From positions 806,001 to 870,000 of the forward strand of contig JANFOG010000008.1 in NCBI GenBank assembly GCA_024336345.1: a DNA stretch of 64,000 bases. The letters run 5' to 3'. The translations under genes and the position numbers were made by a program. The notes under the pieces were generated by a model, which made no database searches, had not been told where the DNA came from, and saw nothing but the letters and a program-made list of their open reading frames with translations. This document shows positions 55,487 through 64,000 of this stretch, one piece after another. This DNA is from Mariannaea sp. PMI_226 (taxonomy: Eukaryota; Ascomycota; Sordariomycetes; Hypocreales; Nectriaceae). Positions within the stretch are counted from its first letter, which is position 1. Each line of letters starts with the position of its first letter.

Positions 55487-57737
55487 TGTGTGATGATCGA
55501 CTGCTTAGGCGCCTAGGAGTACCGAACTGCGCCTTGTCTTTTGGAACCCGACGTAGCTAAGAGCGCAGCTTGAACGGCAAGACGAAGCAGCTGGACAAAC
55601 AGAAGAAGAGCTCGATGTTTGCGATCAAGCGGATGAACTAGAATAATAACGTCTCCGACCAATAAGAGTGACAGATCAGGAAAAGAAAACCACTGAAACA
55701 AACGGCTGCAGCCAACCGTCCATCAACCAGGCTCCATGTGAGATGAGACCCTGGACACGCGATATCTAGCAAAAAGAGCCATCGTGGGCTCTCTTTATCC
55801 CCGATATCTATCAACGTAGCAGCGATTGTTGCGAACTGTCTCCTTGTGCCATAACAGATTAGCCAGGACCAAGTCCTCGGGGCACTAACCAATACGATGC
55901 TAGAATCTGCCAGGGCCAGGGTTAGCTAATGCTAGAGTCAAACATTGCCAAGAACGCATGAGGCAAAACCGTTGGAAAGAAAAAATCAGCCGATTTCGGG
56001 GTACAACAATTAGACCTTTGTCTCCAGGAATAGCTACATACCTACATGGTATGTCACTTATGTCTGTTCTGCGCCCCTCGACATAGTGAGTTGGAGGCAC
56101 CTCATCGCCGAAGCATGGGACTCCATCCATCCATCCACCCACCCCTCCTCACATTAGACGGAGAACTAGGCCAAAAGTCCTTTTGCCCAAGATGAGTTAC
56201 TCTGTGCTTTGGAGAAACCGCTTATGAGAAACCGCTTACTCCCTCCATTATTTTTTTCTCGCTTGGGTAAATCGATCGCCAGATGATAACTGTACTTTTG
56301 GTTGAGCATACTCGCGCCTGGATGTCATGACAGTTAAAGCAATATCTGATTAATATTCACATCGTGTGTCCCGTACGTGTTTCTGTTCATACTTCCTACC
56401 TCTTTTTTTTCCCCCTTCCCCTATCTTGTCTTATCAACGTTGACTTAATTTTTTAGCCTTCTTGGTAACGTCGGATTTCCTTTAAGTCCCATTTGAGTAC
56501 ATGCGAAGCTTGCATGAGGGGGGTGTTGCTGGCTGCTAATTATATTCTACAAAAACCATCGACTACCTTAGCGCTGTCATCACCGCAACAGGGTCGTAGG
56601 ATCTCCTGCTGCGCGTCAATCAACCCCTGATGATTTATAGAGAGGAAGAAACTTTCTAAGAGCACATTCTCACCTTGTCATTGGAACCTCACACTCTGTG
56701 CTTGTTACATAGTACCCACAGGAGGTATACGTCATACAGGTCGAATGGTCAAATCCTCTCTCACCCATACTGTCCTTTGAATGGACACATGGGCGGGGTG
56801 GGATCATGGGGACAATACGTCGTTGAAAATAGAGCTTGATGCAAAGACGAATCCAGCCAGATGAATGGGATTGGGTTGGATATAACTATGGGAGACCTCT
56901 TCGTCGTCAACGAATGAATCACCATCTTTCCCTGACTTACATCCCCTGCCGGTCCTACTGCATCCATAGACTTTGCGGTCCTGACCCAATATTGGTGTGC
57001 AAGCAAAAACAGTTACCACTTGATCTGTCTGTATGCTGTCACACGGAATCTGCTTTATCCTTTGGTTACCTTACCGCCAATGACATCACGGTCGTTGTTT
57101 GTAGATGAGAGACTTCGAGCAATGAGAAGTTATCGTCTCATATCTTTTGAGAAGGTAGTCTGCGACAAAAGTCATGTCTGCGACCGGAAATAGCGAAAGA
57201 GTTTACCAATATGGAAATAATCGTAGGCCTCGAGGTATATTTGCGGTTGAAATCGATGAATTGTCTATCCTATTGCTTGAAGGGCTGGAAGATAATCATG
57301 TCAACAAGAGGCCTGGCTGGGAACGTGAGGTACAACTTATAGTACATATGTCAGGTACCCATCTTTTGGGGGGCCTTAAACAACGACGTCACCGCGCCGA
57401 CCAGCGCTTTGTGTACTTTCGTCACGTGATAGCTTGTTACGTCGCGCTTGTTGCTCTCTCCTCGCGATCAGGGGCCAACGCAGGATGGAGGGGCGTGATG
57501 GCACTGTACTGTACCTGCGTCCGTCGTACATACCAGTTGTACAGTAGGGGTCACGACGTCACGACCCACGATATTCCAATACTCCACATTCGCCCTGACA
57601 AGCAAACAAACACGATTTCATCACCAACAAGGGTAGCCCCATCGCTACAGGCCTGGAGCAAACTATCTATACCCGATCATCATATCTTCTTATTTTGGAC
57701 CCGCTGGTTGTCTCATGAGTCTTAGCAGCAATCACCC
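55487..57737. other. Divergent region, surface protein / HOS3
   Basis: A 2.25 kb spacer between outward-facing starts. It includes TCACGTGAT at 57422-57430, ACGTCA-like motifs (about 57387-57393) and a tandem CATC run at about 56124-56140. A 183-codon ATG-started frame (57174-57725) ends 12 bases before the HOS3 ATG but has no recognisable domain. No gene is asserted. Confidence 0.5.
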
Positions 57738-60700
57738 ATGGCACATCCATCGCCGTTGCCCTTGCGGCGGCAGTCGTCAATGAATAGAATGAACCACGAC
57801 GAGTTGGCCCGCTCCCTCGACAAACTCTCGATTTCTACCTCTCACTCCCATCCCAATGCGCCAAGCTCTTCTCACCTCTCGGAACCATCTACACCATTCA
57901 GAAACACTGGTCGCCGTGCATCTCACTCCCCACGACTCCCTTCCCGCAGCCCCTCCAATGGACGCGACTCTCGATCTGCAACACCGACCCTTCTTCGGAA
58001 GGCGTCCATGAACTCACTGCGCTCATCAAACGGTGTCGGCACCGGTGCGACACCGACCCGGCGTGCGAGTGCTGCGAATATTATGTCGCCCACGACCCTC
58101 CCCACCTCTCCTATTCCAGAGAAGCCACGTCCAACTGCTAGCTCTATTGCCAACGATTTCTTCAGGGCTGAGTTGGAAGCGCATCATGGATCCGTTGCCA
58201 CCCGCCAGCCTGACGCTATCGTCATTCTTCATGATTCCGTCTATGGTCATCGGTTCTCTAGGCCTCGAACTTCGCGAGCCGCTCTCAGCACCATTGTTGA
58301 ACGTCCGGAAAGAATCAAGGCCGCTGTTGTTGGTGCTTCTATGGCATATGTGCGGCTTGGTGGACGTCATTGCGAAGGACAGAATCCCATCCACCCCAGA
58401 TTAGATGTTCACGATCTTCCAACCATTCCCTTTCGGATTCAGAAGACGACTCGAAAACTACCTCTACTATCCCAAGCTGTTACTAACGTGCACGGGACCA
58501 AGTGGATGGAGGAACTCAAAATGATGTGTGAGGCTGCGGAGTCAAAGCTAGCAATGGGAGGCAAAGAGTTGCAAAGACCAGAGATGAACAGGGGAACCAG
58601 TGGCCCCCCACCAAAATTTCACGAAGGAGATCTCTACCTTTGTGCAGAATCGCTAGATGCAATGGAAGGAGCACTTGGGGCTGTTTGCGACGCTGTTGAT
58701 ACTGTCTTCGGTCCTGGCCCTCGAAGAGCCTTTGTCGCTGTGAGACCTCCAGGCCATCATTGTTCTGCATCCTACCCGTCAGGCTTCTGTTGGGTTAATA
58801 ATGTTCATGTTGGTATTATGCACGGTGTTCTTGCCCATGGCCTCACTCACGCTGCCATCATCGATTTCGATCTTCACCACGGTGATGGTTCACAGGCAAT
58901 CACTTGGGAACACAATACACGAGCCAACAATACAGCGAAGAACGCTGCTGCTTGGAAGAAGTCTTCGATCGGCTATTTCAGTCTGCACGACATCAATTCG
59001 TACCCGTGTGAACAAGGCGACGAAGAGAAGGTTAGAAGTGCCAGTATCTGCATCGACAATGCGCATGGTCAGACCGTCTGGAATATCCATCTCCAGTCGT
59101 GGAAGACAGAGGCAGATTTCTGGAAGCTGTACGAGTCTAAGTACATGGTTCTCTTAGAGAAAGTCCGGAACTACCTTCAAAATCAAGCTGAGACCCTCAG
59201 GCTTGCCAACCTGCCACCGAAAGCAGCTATCTTCTTTTCTGCGGGCTTCGACGCCAGTGAATGGGAGAGTGCGGGAATGCAACGTCACCAGGTCAACGTG
59301 CCAACCAGCTTTTATGCTCGCCTCACCCAGGATGTCATCAAGCTCGCGGGTGAAGAGGGTCTTCATGTCGATGGCCGAATCATCAGCGTGATGGAAGGAG
59401 GGTACAGTGACCGGGCCATTTCATCGGGTGTTTTCAGTCACCTAAGCGGTCTTGCTGGTGACCAGGGCAGCGAGCAAACAGCCCATTCTGCCGGAAGCCT
59501 TGGTTATGAAATGGGTCAAAGGATTGGAGTTGTTCCTGAACAGGACGAAATTGAGGCAGATGCCAAGTCGTCGCTGGACTCGGTCCATAATTTTGATCCA
59601 TCATGGTGGTCTCCCTCAAAGTTGGACGAGCTTGAAGCTCTTATGGCTCCGCCTCCCCCAGCTCCAGTAAGAAAAGCAAGCATCAACTCCTCAACATACT
59701 TCTCGCCAACCCAGGCTTCAACCGCTAAGGTCGTCGAGCCTCTCCGAATGCGACGCAGTCTCTCAAATCTAGGATCGCACTCAAGGCCTGCATCACCGCC
59801 TCCTCCTGCGGTGCCGTGGTCAGTGGCCGCTCACGAACTCAGTAAGCTGCTCATTCCTTCCGATCGTCAAACGGACAGCTGCAAGCCTGAGGATCTGAAT
59901 GCGGAGGCTACACGTGCCAGGAGAGATCGTCAATCAATTCTCACGGGCGCACCAGCTGCTACTCCTTCTCAGCCCGCCTCCCAACCACCATCGCGGATGT
60001 CGTTGCGTGAAAGAAGAGCAAAACCGGCGCCACCTGTAGTTGAGCCAAGCAAGGATAAGGTACCCAGAGGCCGCAGAAAGACAGTTGCTGCTCCTCTTCC
60101 CGCGGATAAGGTAAGTCTCGGCTTCATCTGCCTCAATTGGTAAGCTCTAATCTCATGTAAATGAAGGTATCTGCCTCGAGTGTCCATTCAGCAAAGAGAA
60201 CCGGCCGGCGCATTAGTGAGACACCTGTCCTACTTAGTTCTCGGGAAACATCAACGCTTCCCTCTAGTAATGCCACTTCCATGTCTGAGGCATCTGCGAG
60301 CACAGATACTGCCCAATCAGTAACTGGAAGGGTTCCGGCTGGAGGACCTCTGGCTGTAAAGAAGACCCGTACAACTATGGTCAAGAAAGAGCCTGTTCCT
60401 AAAGCACCCCGAGCTTCCAAGACGACAACCACAGCCAGTGGCTCAACCTCAGCTACTGTGAATGCCGCAAAGGGGAAGTCTTCTGCGAAATCACCCGGTA
60501 AAGCAACCCAGTCCGACAAAGCGGGTGACGATATCGATAAGATTACTTCAGGTATGAAGAAAATTCGCATCAACCTCATTACACAATCTCAAAAGAATGC
60601 TCGAGAAAAGGCGCGCATCGATTCTGGGAAGGCGGCTTCTACTCCAACATCTAGCTCAGCCACGCCAGTAAGTCAAGTAGAAGCCAGAGAGCCTACACTT

Positions 60701-61249
60701 CCCGTCCTGCAACCAGCACGTATCACGCCCACGCCCAGCCCTGAGCCAACGATTGCGCACCTTGATGGAGGTGACATCTCTCCCAAACAGCCGGTGCCTT
60801 CTGATCCTCGAATTCCTACGCCGTCATCTGCCACGGTTTCCTCAAGTGGGATCTCTACGCCTTTCCAGGAGCGGGACCCCTTTGGTGCGCCCGACCCGCA
60901 ACATGTTATCCTCCCATCTAGTTCTCCGTCTGTTCCCTCGGTTTCTATTCAGCACGGTAATGACACTCCTGATATCTTCGTCCCTTACCAGCCTCAAGGC
61001 CCTACACCCGTTGCTGTCACTCAGCAGGAGCCCCTGAAATGGCTTCCTCCCACAGCTCTGCCTCCGCCTGCTGACACTCCTGTTGCGACACCGAGCCCCG
61101 TCAAGCAGCAGGATAGGCTATTTCATTACACCTCCGGGATTCCCTTTGCAGCCCGTCCACGCGAGCCAGAACCCTCGCAATCAGGAGCACATGTCCAATC
61201 CTCCTCGGCCGAGGACCCTGCGCCCTCGCTCCAGAACCAAGACGAGTGA
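57738..61249 (+). CDS. HOS3: Hos3-like class II histone deacetylase
   Basis: Two exons, 57738-60110 and 60167-61249 (56-nt intron), give 1151 residues. The catalytic domain spans about residues 150-590. It has the active-site His pair in VRPPGHHCSASYPSGFCWVN (H340, H341), zinc ligands in DFDLHHGDGSQ (D378, H380) and the third ligand in FFSAGFDASEWES (D505), with GYS near residue 555. The layout and the HCEGQ/PERIKAAV region match the fungal Hos3/HosB branch, a trichostatin-resistant class II group. The enzyme removes acetyl groups from histones and perhaps other proteins. The N-terminal 140 residues are Ser/Arg-rich. The C-terminal 550 residues are Pro/Ser/Thr-rich with basic stretches and are far longer than in yeast (697 aa in all), perhaps for targeting to the bud-neck or nucleus. 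Confidence 0.93.
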
Positions 61250-61957
61250 TCTTGATTCAAACCATTGCCTATTTTTTGTAAGGGGAAGAGGAAATTCAAA
61301 AGGATACCCAGATTGCTGATATATTGTTTGGAGTCTGGATTAAAAAAAAGTAGGGGGCTATTCGGTGTTATGATATTGTGTTGTAATTAATATGGTCCGA
61401 GGTTTTTTTTTACTCTTCTTTTTTGGTTTCTCTTTTATCTCTTTTTTTTACTCTTTGGCCAACCCTTTTTTTTTCATCGCTTCTCGGGTTTCGTTGTCCT
61501 CACTCAGTCTGGACGCCTGGTTGACTTTTGTCGCACGATACCCTTTAATATGGATTCTAGTATTCTAGCATATCACCGTCTACCCAGGCCTAGGCGTTGC
61601 TTTTTTCTTTCTTTTTTTTTGGTCTCTTTGAATGTTTTTGAGATTTATTCGTTGTTCCCAACCGTTTATCGAGCTCTACTTGCTGTTTCATTTCAAAAGT
61701 TCTAAAACCTCTTGTTGAAGACCATGGGACTGGGGAGAGGCCGAGAATCCAGCGCGTATTTGCATACAAGTCCAATACGTGATACCCGACCCTAGCGCTC
61801 TTGCATGTCTGCCACCAGACAATTTCAGGCATTAATACATTTATCAAGGCTCTCTCTCTCGGTCTCCTCCGCTCCCTTCAACACGGTGGGGGGCCGAGTT
61901 CCTCAGAGTCTCCATCTAGCTGTCATACAATCCATTTGCTCTCCTTCCACTCGCCAT
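61250..61957. other. Convergent spacer HOS3 / PRE3
   Basis: This tail-to-tail region has long T-rich tracts on the plus strand (about 61401-61480 and 61600-61625), probably 3' UTR and poly(A) control sequence for the deacetylase gene. No gene is seen. Confidence 0.6.
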
Positions 61958-62954
61958 TTACTCGTGCCGCACCGCATAATCCGTGTCTGGGAGGTACAAA
62001 TGACGGTCGGCGCCCTTCTTGGTCAGCACTACCATGCGGATGACACCACCTGAGCTGCCATCCCACTTGATAGCTTCCCTCAGCGCTCCCTTGACAAAGT
62101 CAACGGCCTCAGCCTCCTCCATTCCTTCTTCCCAGTTCGCATCGCAGTAACCGTAAATGTATGTCGAACCCGAACCACCAATAGCGTATGCTTGCTTGTG
62201 GAGGGAACCACCCAGAGGGATGGAATAGACTTGTCCACCGAATCGCTCGTCCCATCCAGCAATAATCAGGCCAGCCCTATTTTGTGTATCAATTGGTTAG
62301 TTGCTGTGTTGTGTTCGGGGGGACATGCAAGAGCGGTGGGCCAACTTACGACAAGCGGTCCTTGTTGGCATAGCAGATCTCCTGGAAGATGGAGGCGGCA
62401 GTTTGTGTCATAGGGGGCTTTCCGTTCTGCATGGCAAACAGGCCAAGCTGATACTGGACAATGTCCGCCACAGCTTGGGTATCGGCGGCCGAACCGGATC
62501 GGCAGCACCAGATGGTATCGTGTACTCTCGTCAGCTTGTCCGTCACTCGGTTCGCAATGTAGGATCCAGTTGTGGTTCGTGAATCAGCACCTGATATTGT
62601 TAGAAACCCTTTGATAAATGATGCAGATCAATCTGCATACCCAGAATAACTCCATCCTTAAAAGTAACGGCCATACTGCAATTTATGTTAGGCTATGTGT
62701 CGTCATAACATGAGGAGGGCGGGCAAATGCATACATTGAGGTACCTAGGCTGGACAGCAGTCAGTAAACATTCGAGCTGAAAATAGTGACACATGACACT
62801 CACTTGACCTCGCCCTTCTTCAAACGATCCATATCAACATGGATTCCATCTAGAATCATCCTGTTAGCCATCATATCGACGACTCTCGAAGCTGGTTATG
62901 CTAGGTAGCTCTCCACATACCCTCGTTCAATACTCCAGCGTTGCCGAATTCCAT
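61958..62954 (-). CDS. PRE3: Proteasome 20S subunit beta-1
   Basis: Six exons on the minus strand (62921-62954, 62804-62849, 62735-62749, 62641-62675, 62350-62590, 61958-62276) give 229 residues. Beta-1 carries the caspase-like (post-acidic) activity of the proteasome. The precursor starts [20 protein letters not shown]; a 29-residue propeptide ends in LG and the mature chain begins [20 protein letters not shown]. Counting from Thr1, Asp17 and Lys33 of the catalytic triad are in place. Next comes [20 protein letters not shown], typical of beta-1. Exon 3 is only 15 nt and codes for the LGTS that contains the catalytic Thr. The C terminus is [16 protein letters not shown]. Upstream lies a paired CACGTG element like that of rps17. 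Confidence 0.96.
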
Positions 62955-63468
62955 TATGTCGAGCTGTGTGGTTTATTCGATAATTGTTCGTAGAATTGAA
63001 TAGAACTTTGGTCGCCAGTTTATGATGAGAGTTGGTAAGTGTTTCAGTGGTGTCGTCGGCTGCTTGGGGAGGCTAGAGCTATGATGAGCTCAAGGCAGCT
63101 CTGAACGCGCAGTCGTAGCCCGACCCGCAGGCGGTCACGTGCTTTATCACGTGCGCGTTCTGGTCTCCCAGAGCTTCAACGACCGTTGGACGAGGGTCCT
63201 TGTTATGACAGAAAGACTATGTAGGTCATTTTAGGGGTGTGGAGGGGTAGGTAAATTCATGAGTTCGTTCTTAGCATAATCCTATTCTATGTTTTGGGAG
63301 TATCTACCCGTGACGAAAATCCATTGTGAGAAAGATGGATGCAGCTTTGATACGGAACAAGTCGCGCCATATTATTCTGAAGTTCTGCCAAGGCCAGCCT
63401 TTAAATAATCCCTAGGCAAACGCCAAACTATCCAAAGAAAAAATACGTAGTATACACATGTTGACCCT
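62955..63468. other. PRE3 promoter / 3' flank of sulfhydryl oxidase gene
   Basis: A 514-base spacer between tandem minus-strand genes. It contains two CACGTG sites at 63136-63153. I found no GGTGGCAAA (PACE) element by eye. No gene is seen. Confidence 0.6.
63136..63153 (-). promoter_or_regulatory. Paired CACGTG E-boxes upstream of PRE3
   Basis: CACGTG occurs at 63136-63141 and 63148-63153, with a 6-base spacer (CTTTAT), about 180-200 bases upstream of the PRE3 ATG. The arrangement is nearly the same as at rps17: both read TCACGTG, six bases ending AT, then CACGTGCG. Binding by a bHLH factor is inferred from the core only. Confidence 0.5.
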
Positions 63469-64000
63469 TCAGTGCTTGTGTAGCTCCTGTTCAGGCTGTT
63501 CGGCCTGTTCAGTTTTCACACTTTCAACGGCTTCGGGACTCGTCTGGGTTTCCTTGCCTCCCTCCTCGCCCTCCTTCTTCTTCTCGTCACCACACCCGCA
63601 GTCATAAAAGTCACCGATCTTTGAGCAGTCAAACGTGGGCTTGTGGACCCTCTCGTTGACAAGGTTATGCATGAAGCAAAGCCAGCCCGCTGCAGCGTTG
63701 CGACTGCTTGTCTGAGGCGGGTATTGAGCCAGAATCCCACGGAAGTGCTTGGCGCACTGGCCGCAGGGGTATAGGCGGGCGAACAGGTGCATGAAGGTAT
63801 CGAGGGCCATGCGATCTTCTTTCGTGGGCTTATCGGGGAAGCGAGCCATCATCGTATGTAGGAATTTCCAGGTGGCATGGCCAAGCTCAGCCCTGTGGAA
63901 GGATAGTTAGCAGCTGCCAGTATGTGGTGGGAAAGACGGGGGCGGCTTCTTCAGGGAACGTACTTAAGCGTCGCATTCTCCAGCTTCGGGGCGATGGACT
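63469..64000 (-). CDS. Erv-type FAD sulfhydryl oxidase, 5'-truncated by window
   Basis: The minus-strand exons 63469-63892 and 63964-64000 (running off the window) are joined over a 71-nt intron. The translated part starts SIAPKLENATLKAELGHATW and continues KFLHTMMARFPDKPTKEDRM, the Erv1/Alr FAD-binding helix. The redox disulfide is in YPCGQCAKHF (CxxC), followed by AAGWLCFMHNLVNERVHKP, the conserved HxxVN-type FAD-contact block, and DFYDCGCG. A charged tail rich in Glu, Lys and Gln ends the protein. Such enzymes pass electrons from thiols to oxygen; Erv2 does so in the ER lumen and Erv1 in the mitochondrial intermembrane space. The N terminus that would decide location lies beyond 64000. The context suggests Erv2-like, but this is uncertain. 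Confidence 0.9.

Noticed and set aside
1..64000. CRISPR arrays, bacterial operons, prophage or biosynthetic gene cluster
   Set aside because: There are no regularly spaced repeats, no integrase or phage genes, and no PKS, NRPS or terpene synthase; all recognised genes are ordinary fungal nuclear genes.

Overview
The window looks like nuclear chromosomal DNA of a filamentous ascomycete, most likely a Sordariomycete and perhaps hypocrealean; the rank is inference from protein resemblance, not from a search. The evidence is spliced genes with 50-100 nt introns (GT...AG, CTAAC/CTGAC-like branch sites), an intron-bearing tRNA-Asn, a fungal bifunctional Egt1, a Zn2Cys6 regulator, a Hos3-class deacetylase, and long gene-poor spacers rich in AGGTACCT-type palindromes. 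I recognise no transposon, CRISPR array or virus. Exon models were built by hand from reading frames and splice signals; every model keeps frame from start to stop.

Layout, left to right. 1-3567: gene-poor, with one tRNA-Asn(GTT). 3568-8184, plus strand: a coiled-coil protein of unknown function, a PflX-like radical SAM protein with a probable mitochondrial presequence, an interrupted open frame, and an unknown conserved-looking protein. 8527-11699: a divergent pair, the NECAP-type endocytic adaptor (minus) and eIF2B-alpha/GCN3 (plus). 12526-16010, minus: ten-exon egt1 for ergothioneine. 20275-23001, minus: a Zn2Cys6 transcription factor lying between a 4.3 kb and a 5.0 kb spacer. 28016-33357, plus: a senescence/spartin-domain protein and gamma-tubulin complex component GCP4. 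34501-36095, minus: an acidic/WWGHKY-motif protein, then a 7.3 kb gene-free stretch.

43355-54041 is denser: Bbc1 (SH3, actin patch, minus), Rtr1 (Pol II CTD phosphatase, plus), ribosomal protein S17 (minus), mitoribosomal Mrp51 (minus) and queuine tRNA-ribosyltransferase (plus). 54336-64000 holds a secreted Cys-rich, probably GPI-anchored protein (minus), a Hos3-like histone deacetylase (plus), proteasome subunit beta-1/Pre3 (minus) and an Erv-type sulfhydryl oxidase cut by the window end (minus).

Most genes are housekeeping, many in translation, proteostasis or the cytoskeleton. I see no secondary-metabolite cluster, defence island or other obvious new multi-gene system. The most unusual observations are a paired CACGTG element with a fixed 6-bp spacer upstream of both rps17 and pre3, a 15-nt microexon carrying the catalytic threonine of Pre3, a bacterial-type radical SAM family member with a mitochondrial-like N terminus, and an interrupted coding-like frame at 6758-7168. 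The window also holds both a queuine transglycosylase and one of its predicted substrates, tRNA-Asn with a GTT anticodon.
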